Positions 9,025-17,365 of a DNA stretch of 64,000 bases are shown piece after piece. The stretch's first letter is position 1; each line of letters begins with the position of its first letter. The translations under genes were made by a program, and so were the position numbers. The DNA is taken from the NCBI RefSeq assembly GCF_900104155.1, contig NZ_FMYB01000014.1, forward strand, positions 1-64,000, given 5' to 3'. The notes beneath the pieces are model-generated. The model was not told where the DNA came from. It searched no databases and saw only the letters and a program-made list of their open reading frames with translations. This DNA comes from Butyrivibrio sp. INlla16 (lineage in GTDB: Bacteria > Bacillota > Clostridia > Lachnospirales > Lachnospiraceae).

Positions 9025-9106
9025 GACTGTTTCTCCTTTCCTGACTGTTTTCATATTGCCTCCCGCTTTCTCCTATTGGTAAATTACAAATACATTTCAA
9101 TAAGAG

Positions 9107-9138
9107 AAAAAGGCGCAACCTCTTACTGAGATTACGCC
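9107..9138 (-). terminator. Promoter-proximal hairpin with U-tract (possible attenuator) ahead of the second aminotransferase
   Basis: In the minus-strand transcript GGCGTAATCTC (9138-9128) pairs over 11 bp, including G-U pairs, with GAGGTTGCGCC (9122-9112) around a five-base loop, followed by TTTTT. It could end glnN transcripts, yet it lies 21 bases downstream of the TATAAT at 9159-9164, exactly as at the MATE operon. Confidence 0.75.
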
Positions 9139-9158
9139 TTTGCATCTGTAATGCTTGT

Positions 9159-9188
9159 ATTATAATTAGCACAATATTACAAAAACAA
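9159..9188 (-). promoter_or_regulatory. Promoter of the second aminotransferase
   Basis: On the minus strand TATAAT (9164-9159) is preceded by TTGTTT (9188-9183) at an 18-base spacing. The -35 is weak, which would fit activator dependence through the adjoining direct-repeat operator. Confidence 0.65.
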
Positions 9189-9213
9189 ATATCTGTTGTT
9201 TTATACCTTATAA
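9185..9213. promoter_or_regulatory. Tandem direct-repeat operator, copy 2
   Basis: ATATCTGTTG (9189-9198) and ATACCTTATA (9203-9212) repeat with a 14-base period and match the block at 7890-7918. The right part continues into an inverted repeat (CCTTATAACT / AGTTATAGGG, 9207-9230) that is not seen at the first copy. Confidence 0.65.
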
Positions 9214-9263
9214 CTATTTAGTTATAGGGCTTTGTCATTATCCGAGATGCGATATGTTTTATA

Positions 9264-11375
9264 TCAGCCTTCAAAGAGAAGATCCGCATAGGTCGGGAAC
9301 GGCCAGTCGTTCTTATCCACAAGCATTTCCAGCTTATCCGCGGGAGTTCTGAGCGCTGTCATTGCGGGAACTACCTTATCCTTGCAATAATATGCTCTCT
9401 TTCTGGGTTCGGATATGCTTCTTGCCTTTTTCTCTTCCTTAGTGAGCTTATCAAGAGCCTTCTTCATTGCTGCGAGCTCTTTTGTAACTTCTGTAAGTTC
9501 ACTTGTCATAACCGAAACATCGCAGCCTGCTGCCTTGACTTCGTTGATATTTGAAGCAAGTCCGCCTGCGTACTTCATAACCGCAGGAATGATCTGCTTA
9601 CTTGCCATATCAATCATGGTGAGTGCTTCGATATTGATAGTCTTGGAATATGTCTCGAAAATAATCTCCTGACGTGCCTCCAGCTCTGTCTTTGTAAATA
9701 CGCCAAACTTCTTAAAGAGGTCGATTGCCTTCTTGGTTGTGAGAACTTCAGCTGCCTCGATGGTCGAAGGAATGTTGGGAAGTCCTCTTCTCTCTGCTTC
9801 CTTCTTCCACTCCTCTGAATATCCGTCGCCATTGAAGATTACTCTCTGGTGCTTTGTCAGGTACTCCTTGATGATATCGTGTACTTCCATATCAAAATCA
9901 GAAGCCTTCTCAAGTCTGTCTGCTGCCTCGCTGAATGCTTCTGCAACAATTGTATTAAGCGCTGTATTTGAGCTTGCCATAGAGTCGGAGGAACCAACCA
10001 TACGGAACTCAAACTTATTTCCGGTAAAGGCGAAGGGTGAAGTACGGTTTCTGTCCGTAGCATCCTTCTCAAATTCGGGAAGTGTTGAAACACCTGTCTT
10101 AAGCTTTCCGCCGCGCTTGGACCTCTTGGCTTCACCTGTCTCAATAAGCTGGTGAACAACATCCTCAAGCTGCTCTCCAAGGAACATGGAAATAATAGCC
10201 GGAGGTGCCTCATCAGCGCCGAGACGGTGGTCATTTCCAACGTCAGATGCGCTCTGTCTAAGGATATCAGCATGTCTGTCGACAGCCTTAACTATGCAGG
10301 CAAGTACAAACAAAAACTGAATATTTTCATTTGGTGTATCACCGGGATCAAGGAGATTAACTCCTGTATCCGTGCAAAGAGACCAGTTATCGTGCTTACC
10401 CGAACCATTAACGCCCTGGAACGGCTTTTCGTGCAGAAGGCATCTCATGTTGTGATGCTCCGCAACTCTCTTCATGGTCTCCATGATGATCTGGTTGTGA
10501 TCTACTGCGATATTAGCTTCCTCGTAAATCGGGGCAAGCTCGTGCTGTCCGGGAGCAACCTCGTTGTGCTGAGTTTTTCCGGGAACTCCGAGCTTCCAGA
10601 GCTCGTTGTTAAGATCCTTCATGAACTCTCCGACGCGCTCTCTGATTACGCCGAAGTAATGATCCTCCATCTCCTGTCCCTTGGGCGGCTGAGCTCCGAA
10701 AAGTGTACGGCCCGTGAAGATAAGGTCGGGGCGCTGCAGGCTCTTCTTCCAGTCCACAAGGAAGTACTCCTGCTCGGGACCAACTGATACATTTATTTTC
10801 TTTGCCTCGGTATTGCCGAAAAGATGAACGATCCTCAAAGCCTGCTCACTTACAGCCTGCATGGATCTAAGAAGGGGAGTCTTTTTATCAAGAGCCTCTC
10901 CGTTATAAGAACAAAATGCGGTGGGTATGCAGAGTGTTACGCCTGCACCTGTCTCCTTAAGGAAAGCGGGAGATGTGATATCCCATGCTGTATAACCTCT
11001 TGCCTCGAAGGTTGCGCGAAGTCCTCCTGAAGGGAAGGATGAAGCATCCGGCTCGCCCTTAATGAGATCTTTTCCTGAAAAAGATGTCATCATGTGTCCG
11101 TCGCCTCTGGCGCTTGTGATAAATGCATCGTGCTTCTCGGCAGTAATACCGGTAAGCGGCTGGAACCAGTGAGTATAGTGCGTTGCACCGTGCTCCATCG
11201 CCCAGTTTTTCATTGCGTTTGCTACAGCATCCGCAGAAGCCAGTGAGAGATCTCCGCCCTTTTCCATGACCTGGATGACCTCTTTGTACACACTCTTGGG
11301 CAGACGCTCGCGCATTCTCTCAAGTGTGAACACATTTTTACCGAAAAGTTCCTCAACCATGACCTGCTTACTCAT
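9264..11375 (-). CDS. glnN: Glutamine synthetase type III (GlnN)
   Basis: This enzyme makes glutamine from glutamate, ammonia and ATP. At about 703 residues it has the size of GSIII, far longer than GSI. Family signatures include [35 protein letters not shown], the long [18 protein letters not shown] motif and the DNWSLCTD region. I place the start at the ATG at 11375, with GAGGTG just upstream; a GTG two codons earlier is possible. It stands alone between its own promoter and the hairpin at 9107-9138. The upstream region carries a phased ATTAC iteron array, suggesting dedicated nitrogen-status control. Confidence 0.95.
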   Translation of the reverse strand: MSKQVMVEELFGKNVFTLERMRERLPKSVYKEVIQVMEKGGDLSLASADAVANAMKNWAMEHGATHYTHWFQPLTGITAEKHDAFITSARGDGHMMTSFSGKDLIKGEPDASSFPSGGLRATFEARGYTAWDITSPAFLKETGAGVTLCIPTAFCSYNGEALDKKTPLLRSMQAVSEQALRIVHLFGNTEAKKINVSVGPEQEYFLVDWKKSLQRPDLIFTGRTLFGAQPPKGQEMEDHYFGVIRERVGEFMKDLNNELWKLGVPGKTQHNEVAPGQHELAPIYEEANIAVDHNQIIMETMKRVAEHHNMRCLLHEKPFQGVNGSGKHDNWSLCTDTGVNLLDPGDTPNENIQFLFVLACIVKAVDRHADILRQSASDVGNDHRLGADEAPPAIISMFLGEQLEDVVHQLIETGEAKRSKRGGKLKTGVSTLPEFEKDATDRNRTSPFAFTGNKFEFRMVGSSDSMASSNTALNTIVAEAFSEAADRLEKASDFDMEVHDIIKEYLTKHQRVIFNGDGYSEEWKKEAERRGLPNIPSTIEAAEVLTTKKAIDLFKKFGVFTKTELEARQEIIFETYSKTINIEALTMIDMASKQIIPAVMKYAGGLASNINEVKAAGCDVSVMTSELTEVTKELAAMKKALDKLTKEEKKARSISEPRKRAYYCKDKVVPAMTALRTPADKLEMLVDKNDWPFPTYADLLFEG

Positions 11376-11427
11376 ATACACCTCATTTTCATTTTTTGAT
11401 ATTCAAGAGTATTTCGCCAATGATTGT

Positions 11428-11457
11428 ACTATATTAGTTCGAATTACACAAATTCAA
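11428..11457 (-). promoter_or_regulatory. Putative glnN promoter
   Basis: On the minus strand TTGAAT (11457-11452) and TATAGT (11433-11428) are separated by 18 bases, about 55 bases before the glnN start codon. Confidence 0.55.
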
Positions 11458-11523
11458 AATCACAGGAATACTACTTATAAATGAACTCATAGGGGCAAAA
11501 TGCAAATCCTGCCTTCATTTTTT

Positions 11524-11588
11524 ATTACACCTTATTACTACTTAATTACAGGTTTCATTTTCCATTACATCTTATTACTACTTATTAC
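11524..11588. promoter_or_regulatory. Phased ATTAC iteron array upstream of glnN
   Basis: ATTAC begins at 11524, 11534, 11545, 11564, 11574 and 11584, giving two triplets with 10-11-base steps and 19 bases (about two helical turns) between them. On the glnN strand each unit reads like GTAATAAG. The triplets are themselves a direct duplication of about 40 bp (CTTATTACTACTT is shared). The sites therefore lie on one face of the helix, about 65-160 bases upstream of the glnN -35 box, as expected for a cooperative regulator. Confidence 0.65.
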
Positions 11589-11621
11589 AGGTTTGTTATT
11601 TATTAATTCTTATTAATACTT

Positions 11622-11662
11622 TCAAAAAATCTCAGCAAGTAATTTAATTACTTCCTGAGATT
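11622..11662 (-). terminator. Terminator for the minus-strand trhP operon
   Basis: AATCTCAG (11628-11635) and CTGAGATT (11655-11662) pair, with an inner AGTAA/TTACT stem. Read on the minus strand the stem is followed by a run of T. It separates the upstream operon and the regulator remnant from glnN. Confidence 0.7.
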
Positions 11663-11693
11663 CTTGTATTATTACCATATATATTTTTATCCT

Positions 11694-11763
11694 TTAGGTG
11701 GAACATATTCAAGAATATCTGTAATATCACATTCTAGAGCATGACATAGATTATTATTACCAG
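11694..11763 (-). pseudogene. C-terminal remnant of an XRE-type HTH regulator
   Basis: On the minus strand about 20 codons ending at the TAA at 11696-11694 read NNLCHALECDITDILEYVP, which closely resembles the end of small Cro/CI-type HTH proteins (pattern KICKALNCDISDIIEYVPD). Upstream the frame soon meets stops and no helix-turn-helix remains. The remnant abuts repeat copy A. It is probably a decayed gene; the call rests on a short stretch. Confidence 0.5.
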
Positions 11764-11820
11764 AACATCATCGGATTATCCTGACAAGAAACCATTGACG
11801 CATTACTCCGGAAAAGTTAA

Positions 11821-12052
11821 TGAAGTAAATTTTCAGGCATTTTGGTATACCTATTGAGGCCTTTATGAAGCTTGTTTCATTGAAAAAGTAAATAGAACGC
11901 TGATTTTTCCGTTTTAGTATCCCTATTTTGAAAATTCATGGGTACCATAGTCCCGAAAAAGACATTTCATTTACAAATAGTCATGGAAAAGTCTTAAAAC
12001 AAGCCTAAAAGGTATACCAAAATGGTAAAATCGCTCTCGCATTTACAAATAC
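11821..12052. repeat. Dispersed four-module repeat, copy A
   Basis: Four modules of about 35 bases are present. Two run forward (GTAAAT at 11825 and 11889, each followed by a TTTTGGTATACC or TTTTAGTATCCC end) and two are inverted (GGTACCATAG...ATTTACAAAT and GGTATACCAAAATGG...ATTTACAAAT). The layout equals copies B and C near 36.5 and 40.4 kb; A and B share orientation. It lies between the HTH remnant and the trhP gene. Bases 12053-12115 hold only a weak CTTCCG/CGGAAG inverted repeat. Confidence 0.75.
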
Positions 12053-12115
12053 AGCTTCCGCCCGATGAAAAGGTTACCGGAAGTGGTTACGGCACCAATA
12101 CTATAGTGACTCAAA

Positions 12116-13372
12116 TCAACACGAAATATTCTCGCTTGACCCCGTGTGTACTCTCAAGATATCGTACTTCTCGGTCTCCTGATCAAGCTTGATATAAAGT
12201 ACCTGCTTGGGATGAGGACAGCTCTCCATCTCATCTCCGTCTTCGTTAATGATCCCGAGGACCTTGGTCTCGATGTCGCGTCCGTCTGGCTTCATTATCT
12301 CAATGGTATCGCCCACGCAGAACTTATTTCTCTGCTCAATCTTAGCAAGGCCACGCTCATTGACCTCACCGACAATACCGAGGTAGGTATACTCATTGAC
12401 ATAAGTATTTGCGTCATAAATCTGAGCATCGTCTGAGGGCTTGCCAAAATAGAAGCCTGTGGTGAACTGTCTGTAGGTACATCTTGAAATCTCATCAAGG
12501 TACCAGGGCATGTTCTCGCGGTATTTTTCCTCGGATTCGAAGTAATCATCAATAGCCTTGCGGTAGGTTCTGGCAACGGTTGCAACATAAAGAGCTGTCT
12601 TCATGCGGCCCTCAATCTTGCAGCTGTCGACACCTGCATCCACAAGCTCCGGAATATGCTCAATCATGCACAGATCCTTGGAGTTGAAAATGAAGGAGCC
12701 TCTCTCGTTCTCGTATACCGGAAGGTATTCGCCGGGTCTTGTCTCCTCAACCACCGCATATTTCCAGCGGCAGGGATGTGTACACTCGCCGTGGTTGGCA
12801 TCGCGGCCCGTGAAATAGTTTGATAAAAGGCAGCGGCCGGAATAGCTTATGCACATTGCGCCGTGGATAAAGCTCTCAATCTCAAGATCATCGGGGATAT
12901 TTTCACGAATCTCCTTGATCTCTTTAAGTGAAAGCTCTCTTGCGGCAACTACTCTCTTTGCGCCCTGGTCTGCCCAGAATTTATAGGTCTCGTAGTTTGT
13001 ATTATTGGCCTGAGTTGATACGTGGATATCAATTTCGGGACAAATTCTTCTTGCCATCATGAACATGCCGGGATCTGCGATGATAAGTGCGTCAGGTCCA
13101 AGCTCCTTTAATTCATGAAAATATTCCTCTGCCCCTTTAAGGTCATCGTTGTGCGCAAGGATATTTGCTGTGACATGCACATGTACTCCATGCTCATGGG
13201 CAAACTTAATGCCCTCAGCCATATCGTCGTGGCTGAAGTTTTTAGCCTTTGCGCGAAGACCAAAGGAGTTCCCGCCGATGTATACGGCATCTGCTCCGAA
13301 AATTACTGCTGTTTTTAATACTTCAAGGCTGCTGGCAGGGATTAGCAGCTCTGGTTTGTGTTTTTCTCTCAT
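12116..13372 (-). CDS. Peptidase U32 family protein, TrhP-like tRNA U34 hydroxylation factor
   Basis: This 418-residue protein starts REKHKPELLIPASSLEVLK and contains the U32 signature ESFIHGAMCISYSGRCLLSNYFTGRDANHG, with further Cys (GECTHPCRW) that may bind an Fe-S cluster. U32 proteins such as TrhP/YrrN-YrrO/RlhA act in tRNA or rRNA hydroxylation from prephenate-derived chemistry. The neighbouring methyltransferase is a TrmR homologue, which supports 5-methoxyuridine-34 formation. I reject the longer frame starting at 13423 because its first 17 codons translate a REP-like repeat; the ATG at 13372 uses the repeat's GAGGG as its ribosome binding site. Confidence 0.85.
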   Translation of the reverse strand: MREKHKPELLIPASSLEVLKTAVIFGADAVYIGGNSFGLRAKAKNFSHDDMAEGIKFAHEHGVHVHVTANILAHNDDLKGAEEYFHELKELGPDALIIADPGMFMMARRICPEIDIHVSTQANNTNYETYKFWADQGAKRVVAARELSLKEIKEIRENIPDDLEIESFIHGAMCISYSGRCLLSNYFTGRDANHGECTHPCRWKYAVVEETRPGEYLPVYENERGSFIFNSKDLCMIEHIPELVDAGVDSCKIEGRMKTALYVATVARTYRKAIDDYFESEEKYRENMPWYLDEISRCTYRQFTTGFYFGKPSDDAQIYDANTYVNEYTYLGIVGEVNERGLAKIEQRNKFCVGDTIEIMKPDGRDIETKVLGIINEDGDEMESCPHPKQVLYIKLDQETEKYDILRVHTGSSENISC

Positions 13373-13376
13373 ATAA

Positions 13377-13421
13377 CCCTCATCCGGCGCTTCGCGCCAC
13401 CTTCCCCCAGTGGGGGAAGGC
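13377..13421 (-). repeat. Short REP-like repeat, copy 2
   Basis: CCCTCATCC, the hairpin GGCGC-ttc-GCGCC and CCTTCCCCC...GGGGGAAGGC make up a full unit between trmR and trhP. Its transcription-distal end supplies GATGAGGG four bases before the trhP start. A partial second unit (CCCTCTCAGGGAAGGC) follows at about 13439-13454. Confidence 0.85.
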
Positions 13422-13458
13422 ATATTATCTACTTTCTACCCTCTCAGGGAAGGCTTGT

Positions 13459-14100
13459 TTACAATTTCAGCGACATGGCCATGCCATCGCCCACGTTCAA
13501 AATAACGCTTTGGAGCTCGGGATCATGCTTGATTGCAAACAGGTACTCCCGCATTCTCTCATGAATCGTGCGGTTGCGCCTTGTAACAGCGAATCTCGAC
13601 TCCATCACATTTCCGTCCTGGAGCACGTTGTCGGACAAAAGGAGTCCTCCCTTTACAAGGAGCCTCTTGCAGTCCGGCAAAAAGTTGATATATTGACCCT
13701 TTGCGGCGTCCATAAAAATAAAATCATACTGCCCGGAAAGCTGCGCCAGAATATCTGCTGCATCCCCCTCAAGCAGTGTGATTTTATGGTTTGTATCATA
13801 TTTATCGAAGTTTGCATGAGCGACAGGTATGCGCTTTTCAAACTTCTCTATTGTGGCTATCTTAGTATCATCGTCTGAATAGGTCGCCATCAGAAGTGCG
13901 GAGAAGCCCACCGCACAGCCGACTTCCAATATGTTCTTCGGATGATTCATCTGAAGGAGAAACCTTATAAGGCTCTGGGTATCCTTCCTTATTATCGGCA
14001 CGTCATCCGCAAGAGATTTTCTCTCAAGCTCATCAAGAAAAGGGGCATTGCCCTGATCAAGCGAATTGATGAAGGTGCTTATTCTCTCATCACTGATCAC
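13459..14100 (-). CDS. trmR: O-methyltransferase, TrmR/YrrM-like
   Basis: This SAM-dependent methyltransferase has about 213 residues. The AdoMet motif reads ILEVGCAVGFSALLMA, and DFIFMDAAKGQYINFLPDC is the family's metal/SAM-binding Asp segment. The last motif LLLSDNVLQDGNV follows. In Bacillus the homologue YrrM (TrmR) methylates 5-hydroxyuridine at tRNA position 34 and sits beside U32-family genes, as here. I prefer the GTG at 14100, which has GGAGG six bases upstream, over an upstream GTG at 14136 inside the preceding gene; the start is uncertain. It overlaps the end of the mltG-like gene by 11 bases. Confidence 0.8.
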   Translation of the reverse strand: MISDERISTFINSLDQGNAPFLDELERKSLADDVPIIRKDTQSLIRFLLQMNHPKNILEVGCAVGFSALLMATYSDDDTKIATIEKFEKRIPVAHANFDKYDTNHKITLLEGDAADILAQLSGQYDFIFMDAAKGQYINFLPDCKRLLVKGGLLLSDNVLQDGNVMESRFAVTRRNRTIHERMREYLFAIKHDPELQSVILNVGDGMAMSLKL

Positions 14101-14488
14101 CTGAATCCTCCTCGCTCTCTGCGATAGAAGATGCACTCATTATCCCTATAATCTCATCCGGCGTCATTGACGGGCTGAGTTCATAGGTACCGGGTGCTAT
14201 CATTCCGTGATACTCCGAAAATCTCTCCTGAAGCCAAAACAGCTTGCTGTTATTGATGATTCCCCTGTTTTCAAGGAGCTCAGCTATCTCTCCCACAGAC
14301 ATACTGTCCGTTATCGATACCGACACGGTTCTGGTATCATACTTAGAAGCCGGAACCTGATTATAAATATTGTATCCGTATGTATAGGCCTCAGATGCGT
14401 ACTTACTTATCAGCATCACGGCAACTATAACAAGCAGAACCTTGACTAAAGTATCAAGAATTCCAAGTCCTATTCCCCTTGCGTCCAT
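14090..14488 (-). CDS. MltG/YceG-like small membrane protein
   Basis: This 132-residue protein has one membrane segment (LVKVLLVIVAVMLISKYA, about residues 15-32). After it comes a domain reading VSVSITDSMSVGEIAELLENRGIINNSKLFWL, like the LysM-like region at the N-terminal side of the endolytic transglycosylase MltG. The catalytic lytic transglycosylase part is absent, since the family usually exceeds 330 residues. The place in the operon matches mltG (yrrL) in Bacillus (ireB-ruvX-yrzB-mltG-trmR-trhP). It may therefore be a shortened form of unknown role in cell-wall synthesis. Confidence 0.65.
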   Translation of the reverse strand: MDARGIGLGILDTLVKVLLVIVAVMLISKYASEAYTYGYNIYNQVPASKYDTRTVSVSITDSMSVGEIAELLENRGIINNSKLFWLQERFSEYHGMIAPGTYELSPSMTPDEIIGIMSASSIAESEEDSGDQ

Positions 14489-14506
14489 AGTTCCTCTTTT
14501 CTGTCA

Positions 14507-16189
14507 TTAGTAGTTAGAATCCATGATAATAGGAAGAATCATGGGTCTTCTCTTTGTCTTCTTCCAGATAAAATCTGATAAAACATCTTTAACTATGTTT
14601 TTAAGCTTATTCCAGTCTGTAATATTTCTGTCAAGTGCCTCGGTAACCTCATCGAGCACAAGGTCTGTTGCATCCTCGATCAGCTGATCGGACTCTCTAA
14701 CATATACGAATCCCCTGGATACAATGCTGGGCCCTGATACGATCTGCGCATTTTCTCTGTCTATTCCGAACACAACAATTACAATACCATCCTCTGCAAG
14801 TCTTTGTCTATCACGGAGAACCACATTTCCAACGTCTCCGACACCGAGACCGTCAACAAGAATAGTTCCTACAGGCACTTTTCCAACGACCTTAGCCTTC
14901 TCCTCAGTCAGCTCCAGAATATCTCCGGACTTTATTATGAAAATATCATCCTTATCCATTCCGAGGCCCATCGCAATGTTCTTCTGGGCTATCAGATGTT
15001 TGTACTCACCGTGAACGGGAATCGCGTACTTAGGATGAACAAGTGTGTAGATAAGCTTTATATCCTCCTGGCAGGCATGTCCGGAAACATGAACATCCTG
15101 GAAAATAACATCAGCGCCTCTCACAAGGAGGTCGTTTATGATATTTGTAACCGCCTTCTCATTACCCGGAATCGGATGTGATGAAAAGATGATTGTATCG
15201 CCGGGTCTGATGCTTATCTTCTTGTGCTGTCCGCTCGCCATACGGCTAAGAGCAGCCATGGACTCACCCTGGCTTCCCGTTGTGATAATAACTGTCTTGT
15301 TATCGGGATAATTGTTAAGCTGATCAATCTCAATCAGCGTATTGTCCGGTATTTTGATGCATTCGAGCTTCTGGGCAATATCGATGATATTGACCATACT
15401 TCTGCCCTCGACTACAACCTTCCTGCCGAATTTATACGCAGTATTTATGATCTGCTGAACACGGTCAACATTGGAAGCAAAGGTTGCAACGATGATTCTC
15501 GAATCCGAATGCTCCTCAAAAAGTGAATCGAAGGTCTTACCCACGGTTCTCTCAGACGCCGTAAATCCGGGTCTCTCGGCATTGGTGGAATCACACATAA
15601 GTGCAAGAACGCCCTTTTTACCAATCTCTCCAAATCTCTGAAGATCAATGGGATCTCCGAAAACAGGAGTATAATCCACCTTGAAGTCACCGGTGTGAAC
15701 CACGATTCCTGCAGGTGAATATATAGCAAGTGCAGCCGCATCAACAATCGAATGGTTGGTGCGAATAAACTCAACTCTGAAGTCTCCAAGGTTGATGGAC
15801 TGTCCGAATTTAACAACCTTTCTTCTGACCTTCTTTAAAAGTCCGTGCTCTTCAAGCTTATGCTCAATGATGCCCATTGTAAGCCTTGTGGCGTAAATCG
15901 GAACCCCTATCTCTTTAAGTACATAGGGAAGCGCACCGATATGATCCTCATGTCCGTGAGTTATCACAAAGCCCTTTATTTTATCAATGTTGTTCTTAAG
16001 ATAAGTAATGTCGGGGATTACCAGGTCGATTCCCAGCATATCATCATCGGGGAATGACAAACCGCAATCCACTACAATAATACTGTCCTCATATCTGAAG
16101 GCAGTAATGTTCATTCCAATCTGCTCAAGGCCTCCAAGCGGTATAACCTGAAGCCCTGACGCGGATTTATTAATATTCTTTTTATTCAA
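14507..16189 (-). CDS. rnj: Ribonuclease J
   Basis: This 560-residue metallo-beta-lactamase/beta-CASP nuclease processes and degrades RNA with 5'-exo and endo activity. The zinc-binding HGHEDH motif is at about residues 78-83. The beta-CASP features (SDSRIIVATFASNVDRVQQI and VSGHACQEDIKLIYTLVHPKYAIPVHGE) and the C-terminal domain are present. The start codon appears to be TTG at 16187-16189, with GGAGG eight bases upstream; no nearby in-frame ATG fits. It lies in the ireB-ruvX-yrzB group. The 120-base leader (16190-16309) shows a weak CCGGT/ACCGG stem only. Confidence 0.93.
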   Translation of the reverse strand: MNKKNINKSASGLQVIPLGGLEQIGMNITAFRYEDSIIVVDCGLSFPDDDMLGIDLVIPDITYLKNNIDKIKGFVITHGHEDHIGALPYVLKEIGVPIYATRLTMGIIEHKLEEHGLLKKVRRKVVKFGQSINLGDFRVEFIRTNHSIVDAAALAIYSPAGIVVHTGDFKVDYTPVFGDPIDLQRFGEIGKKGVLALMCDSTNAERPGFTASERTVGKTFDSLFEEHSDSRIIVATFASNVDRVQQIINTAYKFGRKVVVEGRSMVNIIDIAQKLECIKIPDNTLIEIDQLNNYPDNKTVIITTGSQGESMAALSRMASGQHKKISIRPGDTIIFSSHPIPGNEKAVTNIINDLLVRGADVIFQDVHVSGHACQEDIKLIYTLVHPKYAIPVHGEYKHLIAQKNIAMGLGMDKDDIFIIKSGDILELTEEKAKVVGKVPVGTILVDGLGVGDVGNVVLRDRQRLAEDGIVIVVFGIDRENAQIVSGPSIVSRGFVYVRESDQLIEDATDLVLDEVTEALDRNITDWNKLKNIVKDVLSDFIWKKTKRRPMILPIIMDSNY

Positions 16190-16309
16190 TCAGTTTTCCT
16201 CCAAAATTGTTTCGATGGCCGAAAAGATAATCCCATGATCTGAGCCTGCCGGTCTTTTCCCCAGTCCTGAACTACCGGTATAAAGCGATTCACGGATTAA
16301 ATCCCCGGA

Positions 16310-16570
16310 TCAATCGAGTCCTATATCATCTTCTTCAAGAAGTTTTCTGAAAACAACAGCAACTGCTTCAAGCTCACTGTCATCATCTACAATTGTATAA
16401 TTAGCCTCGGTTTCACCCTCAGCTGAATCATCGCGAAGTATCAGCGCCTCGCCGTCTCCATCCTCGACATCAGTCACAAGAATGTAGGACTTGGCACCTA
16501 TTACAGTCTGTTCCAAAACAAAAAAATCCACCGGCTCCTCGCCTTCGGGACGAAATGTTATCTTTTCCAT
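16310..16570 (-). CDS. DUF1292 family protein (YrzB-like)
   Basis: This 86-residue acidic protein begins MEKITFRPEGEEPVDFFVLE and contains the YILVTDVEDGDGEALILRD segment typical of DUF1292. Homologues sit between ruvX and mltG across Firmicutes, exactly as here. Its function is unknown. It starts three bases after ruvX ends and is surely co-transcribed. Confidence 0.85.
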   Translation of the reverse strand: MEKITFRPEGEEPVDFFVLEQTVIGAKSYILVTDVEDGDGEALILRDDSAEGETEANYTIVDDDSELEAVAVVFRKLLEEDDIGLD

Positions 16571-16573
16571 TTA

Positions 16574-17008
16574 TTACTCATTTACCTCTTTATCCCTGTT
16601 ATCAAGGTAGTCCTGTAAAATGATCTGCGCTGCGATCATATCCACATACTCCTTGCGGTCTGCTTTTTTAATTCCAACCTCGTCCATTATGGCGTCAGCT
16701 TCAACAGTAGTAAGCCTCTCATCCCACATGATAACGGGAAGGGATGTGCGTCTCTCGAGCTTCTCCTTGAACTCCAAGGATAAACCTGAACGCACAGATT
16801 CAGACTGATCCATGTGCAAAGGCAGGCCCAAAACTATAAGCTCAACCTTGTACTCCTGAATCAGCTCTTCAATTCTAGCCAGTGTTTTACGAAGCTTATT
16901 CTCTTCTTTTCTACGGATAATCTCTTTGGCCTGTGCCGTCATCAAAAGCTCATCGCTAAGAGCAACGCCCACAGTCCTTGATCCGTAATCCAATCCCATT
17001 ATTCGCAT
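16574..17008 (-). CDS. ruvX: Putative Holliday junction resolvase / pre-16S rRNA nuclease YqgF
   Basis: This 144-residue RNase H-fold protein begins [19 protein letters not shown], carrying the first catalytic Asp. [15 protein letters not shown] and the [12 protein letters not shown] motif supply the other acidic residues, and a final Asp lies in [18 protein letters not shown]. Homologues mature the 16S rRNA 5' end. The start overlaps the stop of ireB (TAATG), implying translational coupling. Confidence 0.93.
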   Translation of the reverse strand: MRIMGLDYGSRTVGVALSDELLMTAQAKEIIRRKEENKLRKTLARIEELIQEYKVELIVLGLPLHMDQSESVRSGLSLEFKEKLERRTSLPVIMWDERLTTVEADAIMDEVGIKKADRKEYVDMIAAQIILQDYLDNRDKEVNE

Positions 17009-17283
17009 TATTTTCTGGACCAGTTATTATTCTTTATATACTCCGTGAGCATCTCTTCCACAAGCTCATCACGCTCAACCTTCATGATAAGACTTCTGGC
17101 GCCCATATGGCTCGTAATATATGTAGGATCTCCGGACATGATATATCCGACGATCTGGTTAACCGGATTGTACCCCTTCTCCAGAAGCGCCTCATATACA
17201 ACGGAGAGAACCTTCTTGACCCCTGTCTCAGGATCAACATCTACTTTAAAAAATTGTGTATTTCCAAGATTAGTATCAGACAT
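17008..17283 (-). CDS. ireB: IreB family regulatory phosphoprotein
   Basis: This 91-residue protein ([20 protein letters not shown] at the start, then [20 protein letters not shown]) matches the IreB/DUF965 family. In Enterococcus IreB is phosphorylated by the Ser/Thr kinase IreK and modulates cephalosporin tolerance; the N-terminal Thr-containing segment is the known target region. It is the first gene of the ireB-ruvX-yrzB group. Confidence 0.9.
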   Translation of the reverse strand: MSDTNLGNTQFFKVDVDPETGVKKVLSVVYEALLEKGYNPVNQIVGYIMSGDPTYITSHMGARSLIMKVERDELVEEMLTEYIKNNNWSRK

Positions 17284-17365
17284 ATAGCTATCCTCACATA
17301 TTAAAATTGCGCCTTTTTCTCCATCATTATCGGCACATACTTGATTTTATCATAACGCATATAAC

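Noticed and set aside
11520-11600. Possible CRISPR array from the ATTAC repeats
   Set aside because: Repeats are only five to thirteen bases with 10-base steps, there are no 30-base spacers and no cas genes.
13249-13878. A 209-codon plus-strand frame across the trmR-trhP junction
   Set aside because: It is antisense to two well-supported genes and contains repeat sequence.
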